A DNA stretch of 32,442 nucleotides from Granulicella sp. (GTDB taxonomy: Bacteria > Acidobacteriota > Terriglobia > Terriglobales > Acidobacteriaceae), in the NCBI GenBank assembly GCA_027365345.1, contig DAHXNO010000164.1, positions 1 through 32,442 on the forward strand, written 5' to 3'. Shown here piece by piece: positions 9,901-17,753 of this stretch (position 1 is its first letter; each line of letters opens with the position of its first letter). The notes under the pieces are model-generated. The model did not search any database, was not told the DNA's origin, and worked only from the letters and a program-made list of their open reading frames with translations. The position numbers and the translations under genes were made by a program.

Positions 9901-10909
9901 CGCCGTGCCGGGGAATGGTATCATCGTGCGCCGTGCCGGGGAAACAAACGCCGGATCCGGCGCTCCGGTTGTCTACCGCAGGCAGCGTACGGTTCTTCAC
10001 CAGATATGGTCAGAGACCAGCTTCCATATTCAGTCGCTGCGCGATAACCCAGAGAGCGCCTTGCAGGAGTTCGCGCTGCTCCAGGACTCGGATCGTCCCG
10101 GACTTGCGGTGCGCGTGCCCTTCGATCCTGGCGAGCGAGTTTCGGCTCCGTTTGTGCATGGCGCGCGCCCCAGGGTGGCCATCCTCCGCGAGCAGGGAGT
10201 GAACGGACAGGTGGAGATGGCTGCGGCCTTCGATCGTGCCGGTTTTCTCGCCCAGGATGTCACCATGAGCGATCTGCTGGACAAGCGGGTAAACCTCACC
10301 GGATTTCAAGGACTCGCCGCCTGCGGCGGTTTCTCCTACGGGGACGTGCTGGGGGCCGGAAGCGGATGGGCGAAGACGATTCTCTTCAATCAACGGTTGA
10401 AGGATGCCTTCGCAGCCTTCTTCGAGCGGCCAGAGACCTTCTCGCTGGGGGTCTGCAACGGGTGTCAGATGATGGCGCAGCTTCGCCAGATCATTCCGGG
10501 GGCGCAGGGATGGCCCCAATTTGAGCCCAACCTGTCTTCACGCTTTGAGGCGCGTCTCTGCATGGTGGAGATTCAGCCGTCGCCGTCTATCTTCTTTGCC
10601 GGCATGGCCAGAGCGCAGATTCCGATTGTGGTGGCCCACGGTGAGGGCCATGTCGCCTCCATCAGCCCGGATGCCACGGTTGGATTGCGCTACATTGATA
10701 CCTATGGCAAGGTCACGGAGCACTATCCGCTCAATCCAAGTGGATCCGTGCAGGGAGTTGCCGGGGTCAGCAGCGCCGACGGACGGGCGCTGATCCTGAT
10801 GCCGCACCCGGAGCGCGTCTTTCTGGGAGTACAGCACACTTGGACGAGAGACTTAAAGGATAGTCCGTGGCAAAGAATGTTTGATAACGCACGCAAGTGG
10901 GTTGGGTAG
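6968..10909 (+). CDS. purL: Phosphoribosylformylglycinamidine synthase, long single-chain PurL
   Basis: Converts FGAR, ATP and glutamine to FGAM. At 1313 residues this is the fused form (E. coli about 1295) that carries its own glutaminase, so no purS or purQ is needed and none is seen. The conserved NSEHCRH lies near residue 235. The C-terminal class I amidotransferase domain has nucleophile Cys1163 in GVCNGCQ and the His1280/Glu1282 pair in PHPER. I take ATG 6968 as the start: it overlaps the end of purF by 14 bases, giving translational coupling, and the protein from here matches the family N-terminus; in-frame codons further upstream lie deep inside purF. The Shine-Dalgarno is weak, consistent with coupling. 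Confidence 0.97.
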   Translation: MPISKQGGLTVRVLPGPAALTSFEASRMLQRIRANHPTETAHAIGVEAHYLYLLLLSSEAEKQIDPARLQELLGSGKEIDPATVPEAMEGYAVWIGPRLGTQSPWSSKATDILRNTGFESIIRMERARMVRILTSNGRPVERLSIVAGSLHDRMTESVFYRGAEELRALFAPRQQKPLAQIDVLRSGEAAILTADRALGLWLANDEIQYLVSEFQRLGRNPTDVELYMFAQANSEHCRHKIFNATWTIDGIKQTRSLFQMIRNTYEVSGQDVLSAYRDNAAVIRGGRGGRFFPAPEDGLYRYHQEEIHLLAKVETHNHPTAISPWPGAATGSGGEIRDEGATGRGAKPKAGLCGFTVSNLHLPQSPQPWEQEFGRPASIASPLEIMIEGPLGASAYNNEFGRPALCGYFRTYQQRGVGGDGGSQPSVVFGYHKPIMLAGGLGNIRAEHVEKGQIRPGDALVVLGGPAMLIGLGGGAASSAAGSGDTELDFASVQRGNAEMERRAQEVIDRCWQLGDRNPIAFIHDVGAGGLSNALPELIKDGGCGGRFDLAAIPCAEAGLSPLEIWCNEAQERYVLAVAPQNLEAFAAICKRERCPFAVVGHAEQESHLTLRGSSSSPQAAPPIDLPLPVLFGKPPRMERAFSRSRIATQPLNLSGVTIDDAVERLLRLPAIASKSFLITIGDRSITGSVVQDQMVGPWQVPVADCAVTLGAYDAFWGEAMAIGERTPLAVIDAPASARMAVAEVITNLAGAAIANLSDIKLSANWMAAAGEGQEDQKLFDAVQAVGMEFCPALGITIPVGKDSMSMKTMWRQDGEDRKVISPLSLIVSGFAPVSDVRRTLTPQLQPGEAELLLIDLGEGRNRLGGSSLAQVYGQVGDETPDAPEPALLKEFFALLRQLHAEEKILAYHDRSDGGLFVTLLEMAFAGRMGLEIELPSPTLEALFSEELGAVIQIRSHDIQEIQLRLKSAGIKAQRVGCAVPGNGIIVRRAGETNAGSGAPVVYRRQRTVLHQIWSETSFHIQSLRDNPESALQEFALLQDSDRPGLAVRVPFDPGERVSAPFVHGARPRVAILREQGVNGQVEMAAAFDRAGFLAQDVTMSDLLDKRVNLTGFQGLAACGGFSYGDVLGAGSGWAKTILFNQRLKDAFAAFFERPETFSLGVCNGCQMMAQLRQIIPGAQGWPQFEPNLSSRFEARLCMVEIQPSPSIFFAGMARAQIPIVVAHGEGHVASISPDATVGLRYIDTYGKVTEHYPLNPSGSVQGVAGVSSADGRALILMPHPERVFLGVQHTWTRDLKDSPWQRMFDNARKWVG

Positions 10910-10947
10910 TGGCATGGCATGGCAGGGAAGGGAACGCAGGGTATGAG

Positions 10948-12015
10948 GTGGCTGGATTGAGCGCAAAGGTTGATTACAGATCTGCGGGTGTGGATATCGA
11001 AGCTGGGAATGAGGCGGTGCGGCGAATCAAGTCGCACGTTGCCAAGACGCATTCTCCGGCGGTCTTGACCGGGCTCGGATCCTTTGGCAGCCTGTTCTCC
11101 CTGGGCAGCGCACTGAAGGATCTCAAGGATCCGGTGATGGTGCAGAGTACAGACGGCGTGGGGACAAAGAGCAAGGTTACGGTAATGGCCGGACGCTATG
11201 AGGCCCTGGGGCATGATCTGGTGGCTGCCGTTGCCGGCGATATTTTGGTGATGGGCGCAAGGCCACTCACCTTTCTCGACTACCTCGGCTTCCACAAAGT
11301 GGAACCGGAGATTGTTGAGGCCCTGGTGCGCGGCATGAGTGCCGCTTGCCAGGAGGCGGGAATCTCTCTGGTAGGTGGAGAGACGGCGGAGATGCCGGCG
11401 GTCTACGCCGAGGGCGATCTGGATGTGGTTGGATTCGTCACCGGAGTGGTGGATCGCCAGCGGCTCCTGACGGGAGCGAACATCGTGGCGGGCGATGTGC
11501 TCTACGCCATCAACTCCTCTGGACTGCATACCAACGGCTTTTCGCTCGCCCGGAAGCTCATCTTTGAGATCGGGAGTTGTGGAATCAAAGACTGCCCGCC
11601 CGAATTGGGCGGCAAGTCGATTGCCGATGTGCTCCTGGCCCCACATGCCAATTACGTCACGCCGGTGCTGCAAATCCTGGATGCCGGGATTCCCATCAAA
11701 GGCATGGCCCACATCACCGGTGGCGGCCTCGTGGAGAATGTGCCGCGCATCGTTCCAGAGGGCCTGGGCGTGGTGATTGATCGCTCCACTTGGCAGCCTC
11801 AACCCATCTTTGGCTGGATGCAGCGCCTCGGCAGCATCGACGATCAGGAGATGTTCCGTACCTTCAATATGGGTGTGGGATTGGTTTTAATAGGCCCGCC
11901 GGGAATCCAGGCGGATATGGCTGCCGTTCTCAAACAGTTTCCATCCTTCCAATTCTGGGAGTTGGGACGAGTGGAGGCGAATGCATCCGGCGTAAGGTTC
12001 AGTGAGGTGGTTTGA
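10948..12015 (+). CDS. purM: Phosphoribosylformylglycinamidine cyclo-ligase (AIR synthetase) PurM
   Basis: Closes FGAM to aminoimidazole ribotide with ATP. Family hallmarks are all present: DYRSAGVDIEAGN near the N-terminus, STDGVGTK in the ATP-binding region, SLVGGETAEMP, SSGLHTNG and the C-terminal HITGGGLVEN. The start is not an ATG. I favour GTG 10948, with CAGG seven bases upstream, giving 355 residues; TTG 10957, with GAGG eight bases upstream, is nearly as good. The frame is open further upstream to a GTG at 10897 inside purL, but those extra residues look like translated non-coding sequence. It follows purL by 38 bases, the largest gap in the operon, and is one base from purC. Confidence 0.96.
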   Translation: MAGLSAKVDYRSAGVDIEAGNEAVRRIKSHVAKTHSPAVLTGLGSFGSLFSLGSALKDLKDPVMVQSTDGVGTKSKVTVMAGRYEALGHDLVAAVAGDILVMGARPLTFLDYLGFHKVEPEIVEALVRGMSAACQEAGISLVGGETAEMPAVYAEGDLDVVGFVTGVVDRQRLLTGANIVAGDVLYAINSSGLHTNGFSLARKLIFEIGSCGIKDCPPELGGKSIADVLLAPHANYVTPVLQILDAGIPIKGMAHITGGGLVENVPRIVPEGLGVVIDRSTWQPQPIFGWMQRLGSIDDQEMFRTFNMGVGLVLIGPPGIQADMAAVLKQFPSFQFWELGRVEANASGVRFSEVV

Positions 12016-12016
12016 G

Positions 12017-12970
12017 ATGGAACGAAAGATACTTCTGGACGCCATTCCGAGTTGTGTGACAGCAACGGACCTGCCGCTTCCGGCCAAGTATCCGGGCAAG
12101 GTGCGGGATACCTATGACCTGGGAGATGGTCGTCTGCTGCTCGTTACCACCGATCGCCAGAGCGGTTTCGACCGGATGCTGGGCGCGATTCCATACAAAG
12201 GGCAAGTCTTGAACCGGACATCCCTCTACTGGTTTCAACAGACGCGCGAGATCATTCCCAACCATGTTCTATCCAGCCCGCACGCCAACGCCGTGATTGC
12301 TCGCAAATGTAAAGTTCTGCCCATTGAGTTTGTGGTGCGCGGATATATGACCGGCTCGACGGATACCTCGATCTGGACGCAGTACCAGAGAGGCGTCCGT
12401 AGCTACTGTGGGCATCCCTTGCCGGAGGGGATCAAGAAGAATCAGCCGCTCCCTGCTCATATCGTCACGCCAACCACCAAAGAGACCTTGCACGACCGGC
12501 CCATCAGCGCGGACGAGATCGTGGCGGAGGGCTGGATCACCGCACCCCAGTGGGAGATTGCCTCTGCCAAGGCCCTGGAGCTGTTCGCCTATGGTCAGCA
12601 CCTTGCCGCGCAGCGCGGGCTCATCCTGGCCGATACCAAGTATGAGTTTGGTGTCGCCCCGAATGGCGAGGTGTTGTTGATCGATGAGATCCATACGCCA
12701 GACTCCAGCCGTTATTGGCTGGCGGATAGCTACGCGGAACGAATCGCTGCCGGCCAGGAACCCAATATGATCGACAAGGAGTTCTTTCGTCTCTGGTTCA
12801 GGGAGCGCTGCGATCCGTACCAGGATGCTGTGCTCCCAACACCGCCGGATGACCTGATTGTCGAGCTGGCGTCGCGCTACATACAACTCTTTGAAAAAAT
12901 CACCGGAACGGCGTTTCAGCCAGATGAGAGACCGTTGGAAGAGACGGTGATGGCGAGTTTGAGACAATGA
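12017..12970 (+). CDS. purC: SAICAR synthetase PurC
   Basis: Joins CAIR and aspartate to give SAICAR using ATP. I set the start at ATG 12017, one base after the purM stop, with GAGG about ten bases upstream; this gives 317 residues. It is the longer PurC type, like yeast ADE1 (about 306 residues), rather than the short form of about 240 residues in E. coli and Bacillus. Visible motifs are GKVRDTYDLG for nucleotide binding, TTDRQSGFDR, EFVVRGYMTGS and the metal-proximal LIDEIHTPDSSRYW. The final A of its TGA stop codon lies inside an ATGA overlap with purD. Confidence 0.97.
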   Translation: MERKILLDAIPSCVTATDLPLPAKYPGKVRDTYDLGDGRLLLVTTDRQSGFDRMLGAIPYKGQVLNRTSLYWFQQTREIIPNHVLSSPHANAVIARKCKVLPIEFVVRGYMTGSTDTSIWTQYQRGVRSYCGHPLPEGIKKNQPLPAHIVTPTTKETLHDRPISADEIVAEGWITAPQWEIASAKALELFAYGQHLAAQRGLILADTKYEFGVAPNGEVLLIDEIHTPDSSRYWLADSYAERIAAGQEPNMIDKEFFRLWFRERCDPYQDAVLPTPPDDLIVELASRYIQLFEKITGTAFQPDERPLEETVMASLRQ

Positions 12971-14289
12971 GTGAGACCATTCTTGTTGTGGGTTCAGGAG
13001 CGCGTGAGCACGCCATCGCGCGTGCCTTGGCGCACTCGCCGGAGTGCCCCCGGCTGCTCTGCTTCAGCACAGTAAGCAATCCCGGCATTGTGGCTTTGTG
13101 TTCGGAGTATGGCCTGGGGAGCATCACGGATCCGGAGGCTGTTGCCTCCTTTGCCCGGAGACACGGAGCCACGCTGGCTGTGATTGGGCCAGAGGCTCCG
13201 CTGGCCACCGGCGTTGCGGACGCCTTGTGGGCCGCAGGAGTCCCTGTGGTTGGACCGAAACAGAGCCTGGCCCGAATCGAGTCCAGCAAAGGCTTTGCCC
13301 GCGGCCTCTTGGCTAGACATGGGATTTCAGGCAACCCGTTCTTCCAGCGCTTTGCCTCAATGGATGGCGTGGAGAAGGTGCTGGCAGCGTATGACAACCG
13401 GCATGTGATCAAGGATGATGGCCTGGCCGGGGGCAAAGGGGTGAAGGTCTGCGGCGACCACCTGCTCTCCATCCAGGACAGCCTCGCATTCTGCCGGGAG
13501 CTGGTACAGCAGGGGCATCCATTTGTGGTGGAAGAGAAACTTGAGGGCGAGGAGTTCTCTCTGATGAGCTTCTGCGACGGAGAGACGCTGCGGCATATGC
13601 CGGCTGTGCAGGATCACAAGCGCGCCTACGAGGGAGACAAGGGACCAAACACCGGCGGCATGGGAGCCTATACGGCAGCCGGCCACAAACTGCCATTCCT
13701 GAGCGACGAAGATATTCGGCAAGCTCAAGAGATCAACCAGCGCGTTGCCGCCGCGCTCGCTGAAGAGTGTGGCATGCCGTATCAGGGCATTCTCTACGGG
13801 GGCTTTATGGCTACTCGGGAGGGCGTTAAGTTAATTGAATACAACGCCCGGTTTGGAGACCCGGAGTCGCTCAACTTGTTGACGCTTCTGGAGTCAGACC
13901 TGGTCGCCCTCTGCCGAGCGATCGTGAACCAGACATTGAAGGACGTTCAGGCGCATTTCTCTCCGCTTGCCAGCGTCTGCAAGTATCTGGTTCCGGAGGG
14001 GTACCCGGACCAGCCCCGCAAAGGGGACCGGGTTCTGCTGCCGGCAGACCTGCCCAAGGGCGTAACCATGTTCCTGAGCGCAGTGGACGTGAAGGACCAT
14101 ATCCTGGTAGCCACCGGCTCCCGCACTGTTGCCGTGGTGGGAGTTGGGGACAACCTGGCTGAGGCGGAGGCTCGTTGTGAAGAGGTGGTGCGGATGATTC
14201 CGGGCCCCTTTTTTCATCGCGCTGACATTGGTACCGAGCAGGCCATTGCTCGGCGCGTGGAGCATATGAAGGCGGTGCGGCTGTCATGA
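12967..14289 (+). CDS. purD: Phosphoribosylamine-glycine ligase PurD (archaeal-like type)
   Basis: Ligates glycine to phosphoribosylamine, forming GAR with ATP. The 440-residue ATP-grasp enzyme starts at an ATG overlapping the purC stop (ATGA). Motifs are the N-terminal VVGSGAREHAIA, VIGPEAPLATG, the grasp loop DDGLAGGKGVKV, EEKLEGEEFSL, QDHKRAYEGDKGPNTGGMG and the metal site IEYNARFGDPES. Several of these (IESSKGFARGLL, GISGNPFF, GGKGVKVCGDHL, AYEGDKGPNTGG) resemble archaeal PurD sequences as I know them more than the usual bacterial form, which has KADGLAAGKGV and a different loop. That reading is from memory, not alignment. It also overlaps purN by four bases, so it is coupled on both sides. 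Confidence 0.96.
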   Translation: MSETILVVGSGAREHAIARALAHSPECPRLLCFSTVSNPGIVALCSEYGLGSITDPEAVASFARRHGATLAVIGPEAPLATGVADALWAAGVPVVGPKQSLARIESSKGFARGLLARHGISGNPFFQRFASMDGVEKVLAAYDNRHVIKDDGLAGGKGVKVCGDHLLSIQDSLAFCRELVQQGHPFVVEEKLEGEEFSLMSFCDGETLRHMPAVQDHKRAYEGDKGPNTGGMGAYTAAGHKLPFLSDEDIRQAQEINQRVAAALAEECGMPYQGILYGGFMATREGVKLIEYNARFGDPESLNLLTLLESDLVALCRAIVNQTLKDVQAHFSPLASVCKYLVPEGYPDQPRKGDRVLLPADLPKGVTMFLSAVDVKDHILVATGSRTVAVVGVGDNLAEAEARCEEVVRMIPGPFFHRADIGTEQAIARRVEHMKAVRLS

Positions 14290-14879
14290 GTTTGAAGGTT
14301 GGAGTGTTGGGCTCGACGCGCGGAACAGCGTTGCAGGGCGTCTTGGATGCGATCGCCGCCGGGATGCTGGACGCTGAGATTGTCCTCGTGATCTCGGACA
14401 AGCAAACGGCGCCGATTCTGGAGCGGGCCGCCCGCCACGGCGTGGCCGCCCTCTTTTTGGATCCTGCGGGGCTGGAGCGACAGGCGTATGACCGCCAGGT
14501 GAGCCAGGTGCTTCACGGAGCCGGAGCGGAGTTGGTCTTGTTGATCGGCTACATGCGCATCGTCTCAGCATCGTTTGTCCAGACCTGGAAGGGCAGGCTG
14601 TTGAATGTGCATCCATCCCTTCTTCCTCAGTTTCCCGGGCTGATGAATCGAAAGGTGCATGAAGCGGTGCTGGCTGCTGACGTTCCAGAGACCGGATGCA
14701 CCATTCATCAGGTGACCGAAGAGGTGGATGGAGGACCCATTGTTCTACAAAAGCGTTGCTCTGTGCTTCCCGGCGATACGGTGGATCTGTTGAAGGACAG
14801 GGTGCAGAGCCTGGAGCAAGAGGCGTTTGTAGAGGTGCTAAGAGGCTGGAAACAAGGCAGAGGGAGTACCGGAGCATGA
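14286..14879 (+). CDS. purN: GAR formyltransferase PurN
   Basis: Transfers a formyl group from 10-formyl-tetrahydrofolate to GAR. The protein has 197 residues, close to the usual 190-215. The catalytic triad is in place: Asn107 and His109 in [10 protein letters not shown] and Asp148 in VTEEVDGGP (E. coli Asn106, His108, Asp144). The N-terminal phosphate-binding loop reads GSTRGTALQ instead of the common SGxGSNLQ, placing it in a less common PurN subgroup. The start overlaps the purD stop by ATGA, and its own stop overlaps purE in the same way. Its presence makes a formate-dependent PurT unnecessary for this pathway. Confidence 0.95.
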   Translation: MSLKVGVLGSTRGTALQGVLDAIAAGMLDAEIVLVISDKQTAPILERAARHGVAALFLDPAGLERQAYDRQVSQVLHGAGAELVLLIGYMRIVSASFVQTWKGRLLNVHPSLLPQFPGLMNRKVHEAVLAADVPETGCTIHQVTEEVDGGPIVLQKRCSVLPGDTVDLLKDRVQSLEQEAFVEVLRGWKQGRGSTGA

Positions 14880-15430
14880 CGACGGAGCGGAAGCGGAGCA
14901 CCCACACAAACAGGACGAGGCAAGCCAGCGCAGCATCCCGGCCGACGGCCGCAGTCGGCATCATTATGGGCTCCCGCTCGGACTGGCCAACCATGCAGGC
15001 CGCGGCAGATCTCCTGGAAGAGTTTGGCATCGCCTATGAGCTTCAGGTAGTCTCTGCCCACCGTACTCCGGACAAGATGATGCATTACGCCGAAAGCGCC
15101 GACGAACGAGGTCTGCGCATCATTATTGCTGGCGCAGGAGGAGCCGCGCATCTGCCTGGCATGGTGGCCGCCAAAACAACGTTGCCCGTGCTCGGCGTGC
15201 CCGTCAAGAGTCGCGCTCTCAAAGGTCTCGACTCCTTGCTCTCCATCGCCCAGATGCCCGCTGGCATCCCCGTGGCGACGTTTGCGATCGGTGAGGCCGG
15301 AGCCAGGAATGCCGGCTTGTTTGCCGTATCGATTCTTGCGCTGGAGAATAAGACCTTGGCGCACAAGCTGGAAAAATTTCGCCGCAACCAGACAAAGGCT
15401 GTCTTGAAAGGTCCAGACCCACGTCGATGA
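14876..15430 (+). CDS. purE: N5-CAIR mutase PurE (class I)
   Basis: Rearranges N5-carboxyaminoimidazole ribotide to CAIR, working with PurK. From the ATG at 14876, which overlaps the purN stop by four bases, the product is 184 residues. Core motifs are MGSRSDW (31-37), SAHRTP (60-65, with the catalytic His62) and [12 protein letters not shown]. The first 27 residues are a basic, Thr/Arg/Ser-rich extension absent from E. coli PurE (169 residues); no better internal start codon is evident, so it is probably translated. The adjacent purK supports class I PurE over the direct AIR carboxylase. Confidence 0.96.
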   Translation: MTTERKRSTHTNRTRQASAASRPTAAVGIIMGSRSDWPTMQAAADLLEEFGIAYELQVVSAHRTPDKMMHYAESADERGLRIIIAGAGGAAHLPGMVAAKTTLPVLGVPVKSRALKGLDSLLSIAQMPAGIPVATFAIGEAGARNAGLFAVSILALENKTLAHKLEKFRRNQTKAVLKGPDPRR

Positions 15431-16518
15431 GCCAAGTGGATCAGAAAAATAGCCACCCAAGAATCGGTATTCTTGGCGCCGGACAACTAGCCTTGATGTT
15501 GGCCCAGGCTGCCCCAGCACTGGATATCGAGGTTATTTGCGCGGGCAGCCCCGGCGACTGCGCCAGCCAGGCCGCAGAGGTTCGCTCCGTAGATCTGGAT
15601 GACGTCTCTGCTGTGGCGGCGTTCGCGCATACAGTAGACCTGGTTACGGTGGAGAGCGAAAATATCCATGCGGATGTGCTGCAGGGGCTCAACCTCTATC
15701 CCAACGCGCACGCGATTGCCGTCGCTCAGGAACGTTTGCTGGAGAAGCAATTCTTCCGGGAGTGTGGCATTGCCACCGCTCCGTTCGCTCCGGTGGAGAG
15801 CCTCGACGATCTGCAGCGAGCCATCGAAGAGATCCGCCTCCCGGCCATCCTGAAGACCCGGCGCCTGGGATACGACGGCAAGGGCCAGGTGCGCTTGGCC
15901 CATGCGGAAGAGGCAGCCGAGGCATGGGCCTCTGTCGGTGGCGTTCCATGCATTCTGGAGGGGATGGTCCGCTTCGACGCGGAGGTTTCGCTGATCGCGG
16001 CCCGCAGTCGGATGGGAGAGATTGTCTTCTATCCGCTGGTGCAGAACCATCACCATGAAGGGATCCTGCGTGTCTCTATCGCTCCGTTTCTGCATCAGGC
16101 TCTCCAGAATCAGGCGAATCAGTATCTGACGGTTTTACTGGAAAAGCTGAACTATGTCGGCGTGCTCGCCGTGGAGTTCTTCGTAGAGAGCGGAAAATTG
16201 CTGGCCAATGAAATGGCGCCGCGAGTTCACAACTCCGGGCATTGGACCATCGAGGGCTCTGCAACATCCCAGTTTGAGAATCACCTCCGAGCCATTGCCG
16301 GAAGGGAACTGGGCAGTACGGAAAGCCGGCCCACCGTGATGTTGAACTGCATTGGAACCATGCCGCCTGAGATCGAAACGTTGGCCTTCCCAAGTCTATT
16401 TCGTCACGATTACGGCAAAGAAGCACGGCCAGGGCGCAAGGTCGGGCATCTTGCGTTTGTGGCGGCAGACCAACCCGCGATCGTGGAATGGAAGCAGAGA
16501 TTGCAAGGCCGATCATAA
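15427..16518 (+). CDS. purK: N5-CAIR synthetase PurK
   Basis: Carboxylates aminoimidazole ribotide with bicarbonate and ATP to give the substrate of PurE. The 363-residue ATP-grasp protein starts in an ATGA overlap with purE. Features are [11 protein letters not shown] near residues 15-24, [12 protein letters not shown] (grasp loop), [19 protein letters not shown] and the metal/substrate motif [14 protein letters not shown]. The usual TFEFENI is replaced by VTVESENI, which is conservative. It is the last gene of the pur operon; the next gene faces it 40 bases away. Confidence 0.96.
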   Translation: MSQVDQKNSHPRIGILGAGQLALMLAQAAPALDIEVICAGSPGDCASQAAEVRSVDLDDVSAVAAFAHTVDLVTVESENIHADVLQGLNLYPNAHAIAVAQERLLEKQFFRECGIATAPFAPVESLDDLQRAIEEIRLPAILKTRRLGYDGKGQVRLAHAEEAAEAWASVGGVPCILEGMVRFDAEVSLIAARSRMGEIVFYPLVQNHHHEGILRVSIAPFLHQALQNQANQYLTVLLEKLNYVGVLAVEFFVESGKLLANEMAPRVHNSGHWTIEGSATSQFENHLRAIAGRELGSTESRPTVMLNCIGTMPPEIETLAFPSLFRHDYGKEARPGRKVGHLAFVAADQPAIVEWKQRLQGRS

Positions 16519-16520
16519 AT

Positions 16521-16542
16521 GCCCGCAGGCGGCCCGCCGGGC
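16521..16542. terminator. Possible bidirectional hairpin between purK and the Usp gene
   Basis: A GC-rich dyad, outer arms GCCCG and CGGGC with further pairing inside, fills the 40-base convergent gap. No T-run follows on either side, so it may pause or protect transcripts more than terminate them. Confidence 0.3.
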
Positions 16543-16558
16543 TGAAGAGATGCGTCGG

Positions 16559-17464
16559 TTATGCGCCTTGCTGCTGAGCATTCGCGCTAAGGTTACGAAT
16601 AGAAAGAACCGGGCTGGCTGCCTTGGACAGAAGATGATAGGCAAGGCAGGTATGAAAATGGCGCTTGAGGCTGGATTCACTCCGAACGCCTAAAACAATC
16701 AGTCCTGATGGTTGGCTCTGCGCTTGTTGGATCATTTGATCCAGTCCCAATCCGTTCTTGAGTTGGAAATCCGGCGAGCACCACTCTGCTTGTTCGTCGC
16801 CAACGATGGACTTCACGCTCTTGCAATACTCCGCAGCCAGGTTCTGAGCTGCCGTCCGGTTTCGAATTGCGGCTTCCGGCAAAAGGTGATAGAACTCCAC
16901 CGGCACGCCAAACTCATCGCGTAAAAACGCGGCGTACGGCGCCGCTGCTGCTGCCTCAGGAGTGAAATCAGAGAAATAGAGGATCTTCTTCATGGGGTGG
17001 GAGAGGTCCACCCCGGAAAGCACATGGGTGCCGACAATCAAGGTAGGACACGGTGCACTGAGCAGGAGCTTCTCTGCATTGGAACCTATCAGAAGATGAT
17101 CGATTCCGCGGTCAACCCCATGTATGCCAAGCACCAGAAGATCCGCTTGCGTCTGCTTCACAGCCTGAAGGATCACATCGGACGGCACCCCATTCTTCAC
17201 CAGCATGGAGACGTTCACTCCCGCGCGGCGCACGCCATCCGCCAGTGCCGCGAGGCGGTCATACTCCGCCTGACGTGTCTGGCTGTAACTTTTGGTTAAG
17301 ACCTCCGCCTCCATCGCCGCCGGCATCAGTTCTACCACGTGGAGGATTACGATCGAAGCCTTGAAGTGAGCCGCAAAAGCCACTGCGTAATCCAGAGCTA
17401 CGCGAGAACTCGCCAGAAAATCTGTTGCAACCAGAATCTGCTTGAATTGAATCTCTCTATCCAT
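16559..17464 (-). CDS. Tandem universal stress protein (two UspA domains)
   Basis: A cytoplasmic protein of about 301 residues with two UspA folds. The first begins ILVATDF near residue 9 and ends with VLGIHGV...IGSNAEKLL, a near-canonical G-2X-G-9/10X-G-S nucleotide-binding loop. The second begins ILYFSDFT and ends VLGVRSESSLK, where the glycine loop is lost, so only the first domain is likely to bind ATP. I use ATG 17464 because residues from there fit the domain start; an upstream in-frame start at 17551 adds 29 residues without domain character. It lies 289 bases downstream of the tolC-like gene on the same strand, with no obvious terminator between, and converges on purK. Confidence 0.9.
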   Translation of the reverse strand: MDREIQFKQILVATDFLASSRVALDYAVAFAAHFKASIVILHVVELMPAAMEAEVLTKSYSQTRQAEYDRLAALADGVRRAGVNVSMLVKNGVPSDVILQAVKQTQADLLVLGIHGVDRGIDHLLIGSNAEKLLLSAPCPTLIVGTHVLSGVDLSHPMKKILYFSDFTPEAAAAAPYAAFLRDEFGVPVEFYHLLPEAAIRNRTAAQNLAAEYCKSVKSIVGDEQAEWCSPDFQLKNGLGLDQMIQQAQSQPSGLIVLGVRSESSLKRHFHTCLAYHLLSKAASPVLSIRNLSANAQQQGA

Positions 17465-17753
17465 ACCTAAGGGTTCTCCGGTAAAGGCTGCCACAGGATC
17501 ACTCCAGCAGTCGAATCTCCGCATGGACCTGTTCGAAAGGATGCAGAGCAAAAGCTAGCTTCAGCCAAGGTTGCATCCAGTTTGAGGTTTGCGCTCAGGT
17601 TCAAGCTCCACTTCTTCTCTGGGTATAATGGACCTCCAGATATGATGGCCCTGTAGCTTCGGTTTGGTGTTTCCTGCGGTTGAATCGCCAGCTAGTCGCA
17701 GTCTTATCCAAAGCCATCCTCGCGGAGGGAACTGCTCCGTCGTAAAAGACGCA

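Noticed and set aside
10897-10947. GTG 10897 as start of purM
   Set aside because: It lies inside purL, and the extra residues do not resemble the PurM N-terminus.
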